Below, in pieces: positions 9,942 to 21,900 of a stretch of DNA of 64,000 nucleotides (position 1 is its first letter; each line of letters starts with the position of its first letter). The position numbers were made by a program, and so were the translations under genes. A model generated the notes under the pieces. It saw only the letters and a program-made list of their open reading frames with translations, made no database searches and was not told where the DNA came from. This DNA comes from Schistosoma haematobium. Its lineage: Eukaryota > Platyhelminthes > Trematoda > Strigeidida > Schistosomatidae. The stretch spans positions 34,810,536 to 34,874,535 of the forward strand of contig NC_067198.1 in assembly GCF_000699445.3 (NCBI RefSeq). The letters run 5' to 3'.

Positions 9942-12900
9942 GTAATATTTCGTACCTATAGTTTGACATAGCTCAAATCTCGTTACATTTAGGTGCATAA
10001 ATATAGTAAGCATCATTACAAAATAGACATCTGCCAGTGAACAAGTCTTTCTGTTTTATTTTATAATCACTAGCTTGAATACAGCAATTATCTTTGAGAT
10101 TGTAGCTCTAAAATACCAATGCTGTTGGCATACAGTCAGTCAGCTACAACGTAGGACCAGGCACATATATGTATCGGTCCAAGTTGTTACATCTCATTAG
10201 CACAACAAGATGAAAACTAAATCAGTATAAGTGGTTACTTCAATGGTAGTAATATATAAAAGAAAGACTGCATATAAGTATATACAGGAAGAAAGAGCAT
10301 TGTTTCATAGAAAGAAAGGTATAAAGCAATTTTAACCCCACGTTTTAATGGAAGACAAAAAGTGTATACACATACGCCATTGTGATTGATTCTGAGCCAT
10401 GTCACAAAGAGTCTCCGACCATTGGTTATGATAGTCGCGCGGATCCAAACTAAGCAGTCTGCATCTACTAATACGGCTCAGGCCAGAAGTTAGTGACTTC
10501 AAGTACTGATGCCACGTTTTGGTTTGCTTCCAACCGTCGCCAATACTAGTCAGCATTGCTCGTCGTGGTAATCGGTGTTCAGGCATGCGTAACACGTGGA
10601 TCAACCATCTCAGTCGATGAAGATTCACAACCTCATCAACTGATTTACCACCATTCACTAACCTCACTATTACTTATCTGGTGATCCCATCAGATGCCAG
10701 CAATATTTCTAGGGCATCTGTGGTCAAATTCTAGTAGCTTGCGAGTATCTTCTACGCTTAATGGCCATGTTTCGCTGCCGTAAAATGAAACAGAACGGAC
10801 TGCCGCGCAGTATACTCGTCCATTTATTGATAGACGGATATCTCGCCTTCGCCATAGGTGACGTAAGAAATCCATTGGTTTTTTTGTAACCCTTTGGTTT
10901 AAATCACTAATAGATGTCACTGTTGTTTGCACAGCTGTTTTTATATCTTTCTATGGAACATCTGGGTCAGTCTCGTTTTCAGAAGTGCCTAAGTGTGACC
11001 TTAGTTGTTTCTGGAATCTACTTTAGGCTTTCTCGCCACCAAGTTCAACTCTAATGCGTCTTCTTAATGTGGTTTTCCTGCGTCCAGTAAGGCGCAAGCA
11101 AATGCGTACTCGTTTTAGAACATGATTGGGGTCTGAACATGTGTTCCCGAAAGGGTGGTCGTCTTCTGTCAAGCTTCTCCAACGATCACTGATGGCAGTA
11201 TGTTCTATTTGAGTCCATTGTTGGTTTGGTGCAGGGGGTCACCATTTTAGACGACGTCAAATACAAAAAATATTTAAAAAAGTCGAAAATTATATGTAAA
11301 CTAATACAGTTGGATTTTGGGGGATATTACTACGCTTTTAGGTAACTTTCGGCGTCAAAACAATAAAAAATAAACAATATCAATGTACCAGTGGTCTCGA
11401 GTGCTGTTAGAGGTTTGAGGGAGGCTTTCGACTCCCGATTGCCCATACTGTGGAAGGGTTCTTCTAGAGGTACCTAAAATGGAAATTGGGTTAGAGGTGG
11501 CTGTAGTGACCTGAGAGTGTGATCGCAATTCCCAAGGGACAACTGCTTGAGGCCGGTCACACACGACCTTTTTGTGAGTAATTTTCGTGTTAGCTCCGTA
11601 CTTCTTGAGACCTTACCGCCGGAGACGGGAATCCGTCGGATAAGGCAAGGAATGCATGTCTAACCCCACACTTTTTTGTGGGAAGGTAGTGTTGCTGTTA
11701 TGCTGGATGTCTGAAGGAAACACCTTACTGCCATCACACTGTGCAGTCAACAGTACGACTTCATCCTCGAACCTTGGGTTTGTTTCTCTTGGTCTGACCG
11801 CTCTTCAACCAAACTGTCTGGGATGGTAGGACCTTGAGGAACGATTGTTCCAGCCAATATAGCCCGACTGGTTCGTCATGATTGGCAAACTGAACCACCA
11901 CGTCAAGGTACTAACTGTCGGGGTTGGCATGCAGTCGATTGTTATAGTTCTTGTGCCATAATTTCTGCCACTTTGATATACATTTATATATATCTTTTAT
12001 GTTTTGTCGTTTGAATGCTGATTGTTATATCTTTGTCGTCACTGATCGTTGTGTCGGGAACGCTTATCACTTACACATTTTTTAATTACCACTGAGTAAA
12101 TGATACTTTTATTTCGGACATTGTACTAACTGGAAAGTTACTAACTGTTGGTCTGATCCACACCAGGATGTGCGACTTTCTTGGTTGACGGCCACGCGAT
12201 ACTCGCAGTCATTAATTAGAAACAGGTTACACTGTCTAGACTCAATCAAAGTAGTTTATTTGCACTAATTAACTTCTAAATATCTTAACTTTTCGTTTGC
12301 TTCTTTCAAAGCGTAATTGTCGGTCTTAGATTTATGTCAGTTTGTATTATCTCCCATCGTATGGTTCTCATCTAGTTGATTGCCTGGCGTGCCAATGCAA
12401 GGTGCGACAAATTAAACCAATCCAGCTTCGTACATCATCTTATGTCAATGAGTAAATAATATTGTTTATTGATTGATCCATGGATAGCTCCAGAGATTTT
12501 TCATATAAGTCCAATACCTTGTTAAGTATATTTAAATTTCATAGTCAGTCAGTCAGTAACAATATAGAACGTCGTACGCACGTACATCAGTTCGAGTTGC
12601 CATACCATATTAGCACAGAGATGCAGTTGTCGATTCAAATCCCGTAGTGGTAGAGGTAGTAAGAGTATAGTCAGTAATTGGAAGGATTAGGGTTTGAAGA
12701 TGTTATTCAAGGAATATAATACAATGAAATAAATTAGGAAAGAGGAAAAAGGGACATGACAAATTCAGAAGATTCGAATTCGGGAGAACACAAAGAGTAC
12801 CATTGCAAACAATTTTGAGCCATGTCATTCAGGGTCTCTGTTAGCGGGACATAGGCTGGATTAAAACATGCTCAATGCATGATTGCTTTGGTGCACTCTG

Positions 12901-15900
12901 ATTGGCTAATTCTTATCCAATCAGCACTAGTCGATAGTTGGAGAATACTCTAGAATCTTCTCATGTAAAAACTATAAATATACTGACGATTTCTCTATTG
13001 TGCTTCCTACTTTCTTCTGACTTGCTTCTTACTTCCATCTAACCTTGTTATTTGGAATATAATCTCTTTCCTGTTCAACCGTGTTCTGATTTGGGGACTT
13101 GTCGAGTGAATCGGTGTCCGAGAATACTAAGCAATAGGAATAGCTGGGTCATAACCGTAAGAAAAGGGATTTATAACAGTGGCGACGGGGAAAAACTAAA
13201 GAAAAATGGCGATTTCTTTAGAACAGTTGCGGTTAATATTACAGCACCAGCAGAAGTTGTTAGCCTTGCAACAACAACTATTGAGCACACTTTTCACTCG
13301 ACCAGAAAATAAGAAATCTGTTTATGATGCAGTAACAGACATTTCAGAAGCATATCTAGTGGAGGGTTCAAATCCCTTTATACCTGAATCAGAACGTAAT
13401 ATTTGTAACGTTTCCGGCTCACAGCAAGAAAATCCTGTGCTGAATGCTCATAAAGTTGTGGCAATACGAGATTATCAAGAGCCAGACCCTGTAGATGAAG
13501 CCCGGAGTCCAGAATTGAATGAAGCACTACTGGTCCTGTCTAGCTCTGAAAATAACTTTCAGCTAGAACAAATTTATGGTCCACGTGATATTAGCCAAGA
13601 AAGCTATGGGGACTCGTATTCAGAAAATAACTGCAGTGACACAACGAACCCAATTATACCGAATGTTACTCAAAATCATTGTGAGACAGAAACTTATATT
13701 GAATCAGCTTATCCGATTTCTAATGACAATGTATCAGACATGGGTTCTCAGAACAATGCATGTTATTTTGATGAAATTTCTCATAAAAATCAGGAAAATA
13801 TATCAGCTGAGTCAAATTATGGTCAAAAGTCTAATTTAATTTTGTTAGATGATTTCCGTAATGATCCATTATCCACTGATGAAATTCCTAATGGATTTGA
13901 AAGTAATGCTTCAGAAGAATTAAACTCTGACCTCAAATCAAAGGTCGTTCATTATCATCTAGTCGTTTCTAGTGGATCCGACAGTCAATGCGAGAAACGT
14001 CGTTTAAATAAAGTCCTATTATTTGTAACTTGGAGATATAAGGATCCGACATTGTTTCGCGGAGGAGGAGAATGTTGGAGAATTAAGAGTTATGCATACT
14101 TTTTTTTAAGAAAAATCAAAACGCCGGGAACAGACATGTCAGTCTCAGTGCAAGGAAAAACTGATAATTCTTCATTGCCTAGACGATGGACTAATCGATA
14201 GCACAAGCCAGTCACTCAGTTGCAGTTGGACCCTAGCACCAGATCCTACGAATCTGCTCAAAGGGGAGGTGTTAGCGGGACATAGGCTGGATTAAAACAT
14301 GCTCAATGCATGATTGCTTTGGTGCACTCTGATTGGCTAATTCTTATCCAATCAGCACTAGTCGATAGTTGGAGAATACTCTAGAATCTTCTCATGTAAA
14401 AACTATAAATATACTGACGATTTCTCTATTGTGCTTCCTACTTTCTTCTGACTTGCTTCTTACTTGCATCTAACCTTGTTATTTGGAATATAATCTCTTT
14501 CCTGTTCAACCGTGTTCTGATTTGGGGACTTGTCGAGTGAATCGGTGTCCGAGAATACTAAGCAATAGGAATAGCTGGGTCATAACCGTAAGAAAAGGGA
14601 TTTATAACAGTGGCGACGGGGAAAAACTAAAGAAAAATGGCGATTTCTTTAGAACAGTTGCGGTTAATATTACAGCACCAGCAGAAGTTGTTAGCCTTGC
14701 AACAACAACTATTGAGCACACTTTTCACTCGACCAGAAAATAAGAAATCTGTTTATGATGCAGTAACAGACATTTCAGAAGCATATCTAGTGGAGGGTTC
14801 AAATCCCTTTATACCTGAATCACAACGTAATATTTGTAACGTTTCCGGCTCACAGCAAGAAAATCCTGTGCTGAATGCTCATAAAGTTGTGGCAATACGA
14901 GATTATCAAGAGCCAGACCCTGTAGATGAAGCCCGGAGTGCAGAATTGAATGAAGCACTACTGGTCCTGTCTAGCTCTGAAAATAACTTTCAGCTAGAAC
15001 AAATTTATGGTCCACGTGATATTAGCCAAGAAAGCTATGGGGACTCGTATTCAGAAAATAACTGTAGTGACACAACGAACCCAATTATACCGAATGTTAC
15101 TCAAAATCATTGTGAGACAGAAACTTATATTGAATCAGCTTATCCGATTTCTAATGACAATGTATCAGACATGGGTTCTCAGAACAATGCATGTTATTTT
15201 GATGAAATTTCTTATAAAATTCAGGAAAATATATCAGCTGAGTCAAATTATGGTCAAAAGTCTAATTTAATTTTGTTACATGATGATTTCCGTAATGATC
15301 CATTATCCACTGATGAAATTCCTAATGGATTTGAAAGTAATGCTTCAGAAGAATTAAACTCTGACCTCAAATCAAAGGTCGTTCATTATCATCTAGTCGT
15401 TTCTAGTGGATCCGACAGTCAATGCGAGAAACGTCGTTTAAATAAAGTCCTATTATTTGTAACTTGGAGATATAAGGATCCGACATTGTTTCGCGGAGGA
15501 GGAGAATGTTGGAGAATTAAGAGTTATGCATACTTTTTTTTAAGAAAAATCAAAACGCCGGGAACAGACATGTCAGTCTCTGTGCAAGGAAAAAGTGATA
15601 ATTCTTCATTGCCTAGACGATGAACTAATCGAAAGCACAAGCCAGTCACTCAGTTGCAGTTGGACCCTAGCACCAGATCCTACGAATCTGCTCAAAGGGG
15701 AGGTGTTAGCGGGACATAGGCTGGATTAAAACATGCTCAATGCATGATTGCTTTGGTGCACTGTGATTGGCTAATTCTTATCCAATCAGCACTAGTCGAT
15801 AGTTGGAGAATACTCTAGAATCTTCTCATGTAAAAACTATAAATATACTGACGATTTCTCTATTGTGCTTCCTACTTTCTTCTGACTTGCTTCTTACTTC

Positions 15901-18900
15901 CATCTAACCTTGTTATTTGGAATATAATCTCTTTCCTGTTCAACCGTGTTCTGATTTGGGGACTTGTCGAGTGAATCGGTGTCCGAGAATACTAAGCAAT
16001 AGGAATAGCTGGGTCATAACCGTAAGAAAAGGGATTTATAACAGTCTCTAACCATCGGTTGCTATCATCTCGCCCTCCCCAACCAGGTAGTCTACACCTA
16101 CCAAGATGACTCAGTCCGCTTGTCAGTGACTTCATGGACTTGTGCCATGTTTTGGTCTGGCCGCCCCTAGCTTTCTTCCAACCTACTCCCATACCACTGA
16201 ACATAGCACGTCGAGGCAATCGGTCGTTGGGCATACGTAACACATGTCCCAGCCATCTCAACTGATGAAGTCTCACTACTTCATCAATTGATTTGCCATC
16301 CTGACCTAGTACTCGTTTCCTAACAACTGCGTTACTTACTCGATGGTCCCAGGATATACGAGCAATGTTTCGAAGACTAATAACCTACGAATATCCTCTA
16401 CTCTTACCGGCCATGTTTCACTGCTATAAAGTAGAACGGAACGAACTGCTGCGCAGTAAACACGTCCTTTGGTTGATAGACGGATATCTTGCCTACGCCA
16501 TAAATGATGCAAGTTGGCAAAAGCTAGTCGAGCCTTCTATATCCGTGCTGAAATTTCGTCACACACCAGACCACAAAGGCTGATGAGACTTCCAAGATAA
16601 GTGAAGCGGTCGACACACTCAACTACTTTACTCCCTATCACTAGTTCGGGTGTCGATGTAACCCAATCCTGAAGCAACATTTTTCATTTCGAAGGGGAGA
16701 ATCGCATGCCGAACATGCTAGCATTGTTGCTTAGAGTGGTCAGAAGACTCTGACTCATAGTTCATGTGTATTATAGTGAAAAAATAACTCGTTATGTAAG
16801 TAAAAGGTATTTAAAACTCAATAGTTTCTGAATAACTTCCAATCAAGAGTTTATTCTAAATTGTTTATGTGTAATTTTAATGAATCCGTTTGGTTAAGTG
16901 CATGCCGTTTAAGGGTTCTGGCATTCGGATAAACTTTGTTCCGGCGTAAACATTTCCAATATATTTTAGGATATCTATCATTCCGCATACAATCATTAAT
17001 AAATTCCAACGATGTTTTCGCTTCAGTGAGACGAGCATTAAACTTTAGGAACTCATTGAGCACCTTAAATGCAATCGGATCCCCACGTGACTTCAAAATT
17101 TGAAATATTCCCATATTGTAAATTTAGAACAACATATATAAGCGAACAATATTGTTTTCGATTAGATCCTCATCAGGCTTTACTCTAATATACAGTAATA
17201 TTTATATGCATATACGAAATTATTAAACCAATCAAGGTAGTTTATAAGTCAATGATAACAATGGAAAAAATTACATAATAAGTAGAATGTGAAAAGTACA
17301 AATTGATGGTGTGACAACAGGTGCATTAGTTTTTGATAAGCAATAATAATAAAGGTTCAAATCAATGTTACATAATCTGAAATAGGTCAAGGATTAGAAA
17401 AATATAGAAACTGAGATAACAATTATAAAATTATAAGATGACGTAATAAGAAATGTTCAGATAATTGGACCATGAAACGTATAGTTGAGAGATAATAAAG
17501 TGGTAGGACGGTGTGAAGAAAAATAATAAACGAAGAGAATAAATAAATAAATACATTCATTTATTACTTAAGGCCAAGGGAGAAATAAGGGAGTTACAAA
17601 TTTCTTCTGGGCACAAAGACTTGGCTTGTTGGCTCGGATTCCTATAGCTTCTGCTATGTGTAAGAGACGAGATCGAACACCATAAGGAAAACTAGTGGGA
17701 ATCCGATAAATAACTTTGAACGACTTGTTTCTGTCCACTATATGACCGCTATCGATCAAGTGTGATAGAACCGAGCTGCGTACTGTTTTGACGTAGCCTT
17801 TTCCTAACCACGAAGGGAGGTGTTCACTAACTCGTTGGTTCAGTTGCCTGGTAGTGCCCCCGATATAGCTTTCTCCACAGGAGCAGCTGAATTCGTAGAT
17901 ACACATAGAAGTGGCATAACCAGGTAACTTATCCTTCAATTGCGGAATCACCATCGATCGGGTCGAATACGATAGGCAGAGGTTGGCAGCATTAAACGTT
18001 CTCTTTACTGATCTAGTCAATCTATCCCGTAATACATCGCTAGCCAAATCACCATTGAATTGCAGTTTCAAGAAAAGCGGTTTCTTATTAGCCGTCAGGG
18101 TCACTATTTTCCTGTTTTTTACGCGCAAGTGTTTCTTCAGGAAACTCAGTGGATATCCTAATTCAATCAAAATATTATGAATGTGTTGTAATTCTCTATC
18201 AATAGTGTCGACTGAGCATATCTTAAGAGCTCTATTTGCAAGGCATTTGACTAAGTTTCTCTTATAATGAAGAGGCACAAAGCTTAAAAAATGTGTGTAT
18301 TGGCTTGGCGAAGAACTTTTTCTATACACACCCCTGCTGATAGAACCATCTTCTTTTCTACTTAACAAAACGTCCAGAAAATTTAGTTTGTTATCTATTT
18401 CCTCCTCACATGTAAATTTAATAGCAGGATGTTTGTTATTAAATAGTTCCAGTAGTTGTTCTTTTCTAAGGTTCTGATCGGCAATGATGAAGGTGTCATC
18501 AACGTAACGACAGTAGAAATCCAGTTTATTGATAACCTCCTTGAGAGGTCCGTTTTCTAGTTTCGCCAGAAAAAAATCCGCAAGGATGGGACCTAGTGGC
18601 GAACCCATCGCTATACCATCAATTTGTCTATAATATGTGTTATTGAAGACAAAATGGACATTCATTGTGCATTTTAAAAGTAATTCTTTAAGACTAACCC
18701 CAGGAATTCCAATATTGATTTGTTTTTCCTGCAGTTGTTGGCACACAAAATCGATAGTCTCTGTTAACGGTACATTGGTGAACAGGGAAGCAACATCTAA
18801 AGATATCATTCGTTTCCCATTTAAATTTATATGTTCCACTTTAGATATGAAATTGAAGACGTCTTTCACGCTTCTATTGACGACTAATTTGTGTAAGGGG

Positions 18901-21900
18901 TTTAGGATACGAACTAGCCACTTTACAGTTTTATGATAAGGCGAATTATACATATCTAAAACTGGGCGAATAGGAAGACCTGTCTTGTGAACTTTAGGTA
19001 AACCATATAGTCGCGGTGTGTTCGATCCATTAGGCTTGAGTGAGTCATGTAAGTCAGGAGTAAGAATACCTTTATTTTTTAATTCCTTCAGTGAGATAGT
19101 CAGCAATTTTTCTGCCTTCATATTTAAGTCCTTAACGTCGTTGAGTTTCTGAAATTTTGTCGGATCATTCAAAATCACGTTCATTTTATTAATGTAATCA
19201 GCTTTGTTCATAAGAACTAGCCCCCCTCCTTTGTCCGGCTTGCTTATGATTAGAGTAAGAAATCTTTCACCAAGAGAATATATGCTCGATAACCTACCAC
19301 CGGAAATAAAATCACAATTTATTCTAAATGTTTAAAAATTAGTTAAATTGTAAATGTATCAGTCTAGTGAAATAAGTCACCATAGTGTGATTATTCATTA
19401 GCTGAGAATCCAATAAGTTAATAAAGAAAACAAAACCTTTGTACATTTATGATTTATTTTAAGAATGATGTTTGTTTTAATTGAAAATTTAATTAACCAG
19501 TAGATATCAGAAAATACTATAAAACTGCTACTTAATCAAGTTTATTCGCTCTCAATTTACAATAGCACAATCTTTAAAATACACTTTTAAATCAATATAT
19601 TCTTGCCTTGGTTGTGAAATCATTGATGTGCAACGAATTACCCTTATTTTCATATTCTTGCATGACATACTTGCTGAGTGCTTACAATCAAGTCTGATTT
19701 ATTGATAATTACGAGACTATTAGGTTGTTCATCCAAAACATTTAACTTAGAGTTCGAATTCTTGTAATTTGTTCTTTATTAATTTGGATTATCCCGTTGG
19801 TATATTGGCTACAATTTGACCAGCCTCGGTTGGCATATGCGTGTCTTATGCGGATTACCTCAATATAGGCATCATGATACAAATTTTCCTAAGAGTAAAT
19901 GGAATATGGCTAGCAGTAGGATCCGTGATGCGTTTCGTCCTATTTGGGACTCGTCAAATGAATGGCTATCTGGATTCATTAATGTGCTGGTTTTTGAGGC
20001 GAAGGGCTCTAGGTTCAAGTCTCGAGGTTAATTTACCTCACAAGTCCCAAAAAGAGTGAGACTCTTCCTAAGTTTCACTGCTAACCATCTATCTATTTAT
20101 GTACATTTGAGTTCTTTTTTTGTTTATATTGATTGGAAAGTTCGCTTGTCTTGGTCACCTTTATTATTATTTTTATTTGAACACAAATATTGTTAAGAGG
20201 GGGCACCAGATATATATGTGCCACACAATAACATTGAGAATGGGAAGAGAAAAACAGTGCAAGGTGCGTATAAGAAAGAAAGAAGAAGAGAACAATAACG
20301 ATCACAGACTAGTGTGTGGTAGTGTAATAATGACAATAAGGGAAACGGAAAGATACAACCAGAAGAAATCTTTCAGTTAAGGAAGTTTCAACCACTTTTT
20401 ATGCAGAAAGTAAAAGAAGGTTACAGCAGGATCGCCACTGGCTTCTATTCTGAGCCATATCTGATAACGTCTGTAGCCACTGTGTTGCACCATCTCTCGG
20501 ACCCCGGCCAGGAAGTCGTGAAGGACCAACACAAGCCAGTCCTTTGCTGCTTCCTTTCATACCACGACACCATGTTATACACTGACCATCTCTCCGCTTT
20601 TTCCCACCAGTCCCAGCGTCGGCAAATAATGCACGGCGTGGAATTCTCTGGGACGACATTCGTAGAACACGTCCAAGAACATTTAATTGCTAAATAATTT
20701 TCCGTTAGTTTGCTGATTTGCGTCGATTATTCGTTTTACAGTTAATTTACACCATAAATTGTTAGACCGGGTGGAAAGCTACTAAAAACTTGGGGACAGT
20801 GGATAATTGTTTCGTTCTATACTGGTGTTTGTTATGAAACATATAGTTTAGGATTCAATCTATGCTGTGGCTGAAACAGCTTCCCAGTGCTCTCTAGTGT
20901 TTAATGTTTCTTCAGTTGATGGCCTTTCTAAATGAAGACTAACATCAAATAACTTTTGCTGGCATTTTTTTTTCAAAGTGACTTTAATCTAAACGAATAC
21001 ATTATCGAGTTGATATTGTCTGAGGGTAGTCTGACCATCATATGAAAATAAACACCTGTTATTATTTATGAATATTAGGTTTAGAATCTTAAAGATTCCA
21101 TTATTTCACAAATCAGCACATTCACAAAATAATATCGGAAATTAATGATGTCCTTTACTTTGTGACCTAAAAAATGACAAACCAGTTATGTAAGCCTTTG
21201 TAGCTTTTATTATCTGTTCACCTATTTTCGTCTAAAATCCTTTGAGAAAGCTAGATCTATTACTTTTCAAATTCGTTGTTTTTCAGTCCAAGCGTTAAAC
21301 GGCAAATTTGTATTTTTGGGGCAATTTAATCAGTATGAGCACGTATAGTTTACCCGATAGAATAATTTCTTTTACTTTGATTATACGATTACTACTATCT
21401 CTGAACAGACTGCAACTGATTATCATCCGATTACTTGAAAGATTTTTTTGGTCAAAGTAGAAAAATGTAGATATTAAATATTGACCCTATAGTAATAATA
21501 AGTATTATTATTATTATTTTGTACTTTAAACTTCTTTGTTTTTAATCATTGGATTCATTATTCGCATGTTAAAAACATTATTTGGGTTAAGAGTCTTTTC
21601 CATTAATCTTTTTCATAATATCATACGATAACTGTAAATAAAGTGGTATATATTGAAAATTATTTTATATGGATAAATTGACAGCAGCTGAATAATCTTG
21701 AAAGTTGAGACTACCAAGTATTTAGTTTCTTCGTGTTTGTTTTAAACATCTCAGTAATATGCATCCACTAATATTAAAATTTGGGTTTTAGATTTTCACA
21801 ATGAGTACAATACATCTAAGTCACTTAGTCAGAATCTAGTGATCTATATATTTCTAATTCTAGTCAATGGTAATCGAATGTTATCACTTTTATCATGGGC

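Larger units (their letters stand above)
12839..16043 (+). mobile_element. Tandem non-autonomous LTR retrotransposon array (LTR-body-LTR-body-LTR)
   Basis: Three 340-bp LTRs (12839-13178, 14270-14609, 15704-16043) alternate with two bodies (13179-14269 and 14610-15703). Each body has a TGGCGACGGGG primer site right after the LTR, one ORF, and a polypurine tract AAAGGGGAGG right before the next LTR. There is no protease, RT or integrase. Copies are nearly identical, so the element is young and must have been mobilised in trans. Confidence 0.93.
12834..16048. repeat. 5-bp target-site duplication GTCTC around the LTR array
   Basis: GTCTC occurs at 12834-12838, directly before the first LTR, and at 16044-16048, directly after the third. 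Both lie in the host RTE copy, whose sequence is continuous if one GTCTC and the array are removed. So the whole array entered, or expanded from, a single integration. Confidence 0.9.
12546..16754 (-). mobile_element. RTE-like non-LTR retrotransposon, 5' truncated, split by an LTR-element array
   Basis: The 3' tail (AGTC)n is at 12543-12557 and the 3' UTR runs to 12838. The coding part resumes at 16049 and runs to about 16754. Joining across the LTR array restores similarity to the copy at 10332-10667 (same MAQN/RSQW tail and [20 protein letters not shown]). TCATAGT at 12539-12545 and 16755-16761 may be its target duplication. Frames are interrupted. Confidence 0.75.
17115..19330 (-). mobile_element. 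Penelope-like retroelement (5' truncated) with 3' region
   Basis: Extends from the truncated RT start (about 19330) through the stop codon at 17568 and roughly 450 bp of AT-rich 3' sequence to the next PLE copy. The right side beyond 19330 is unrelated AT-rich intron. Confidence 0.8.

Noticed and set aside
13576..15270. 87-codon overlapping frames inside both array ORFs
   Set aside because: Shadow frames; they are conserved only because the two bodies are nearly identical, and the main frame is the one shared with the 30.6-31.5 kb element.
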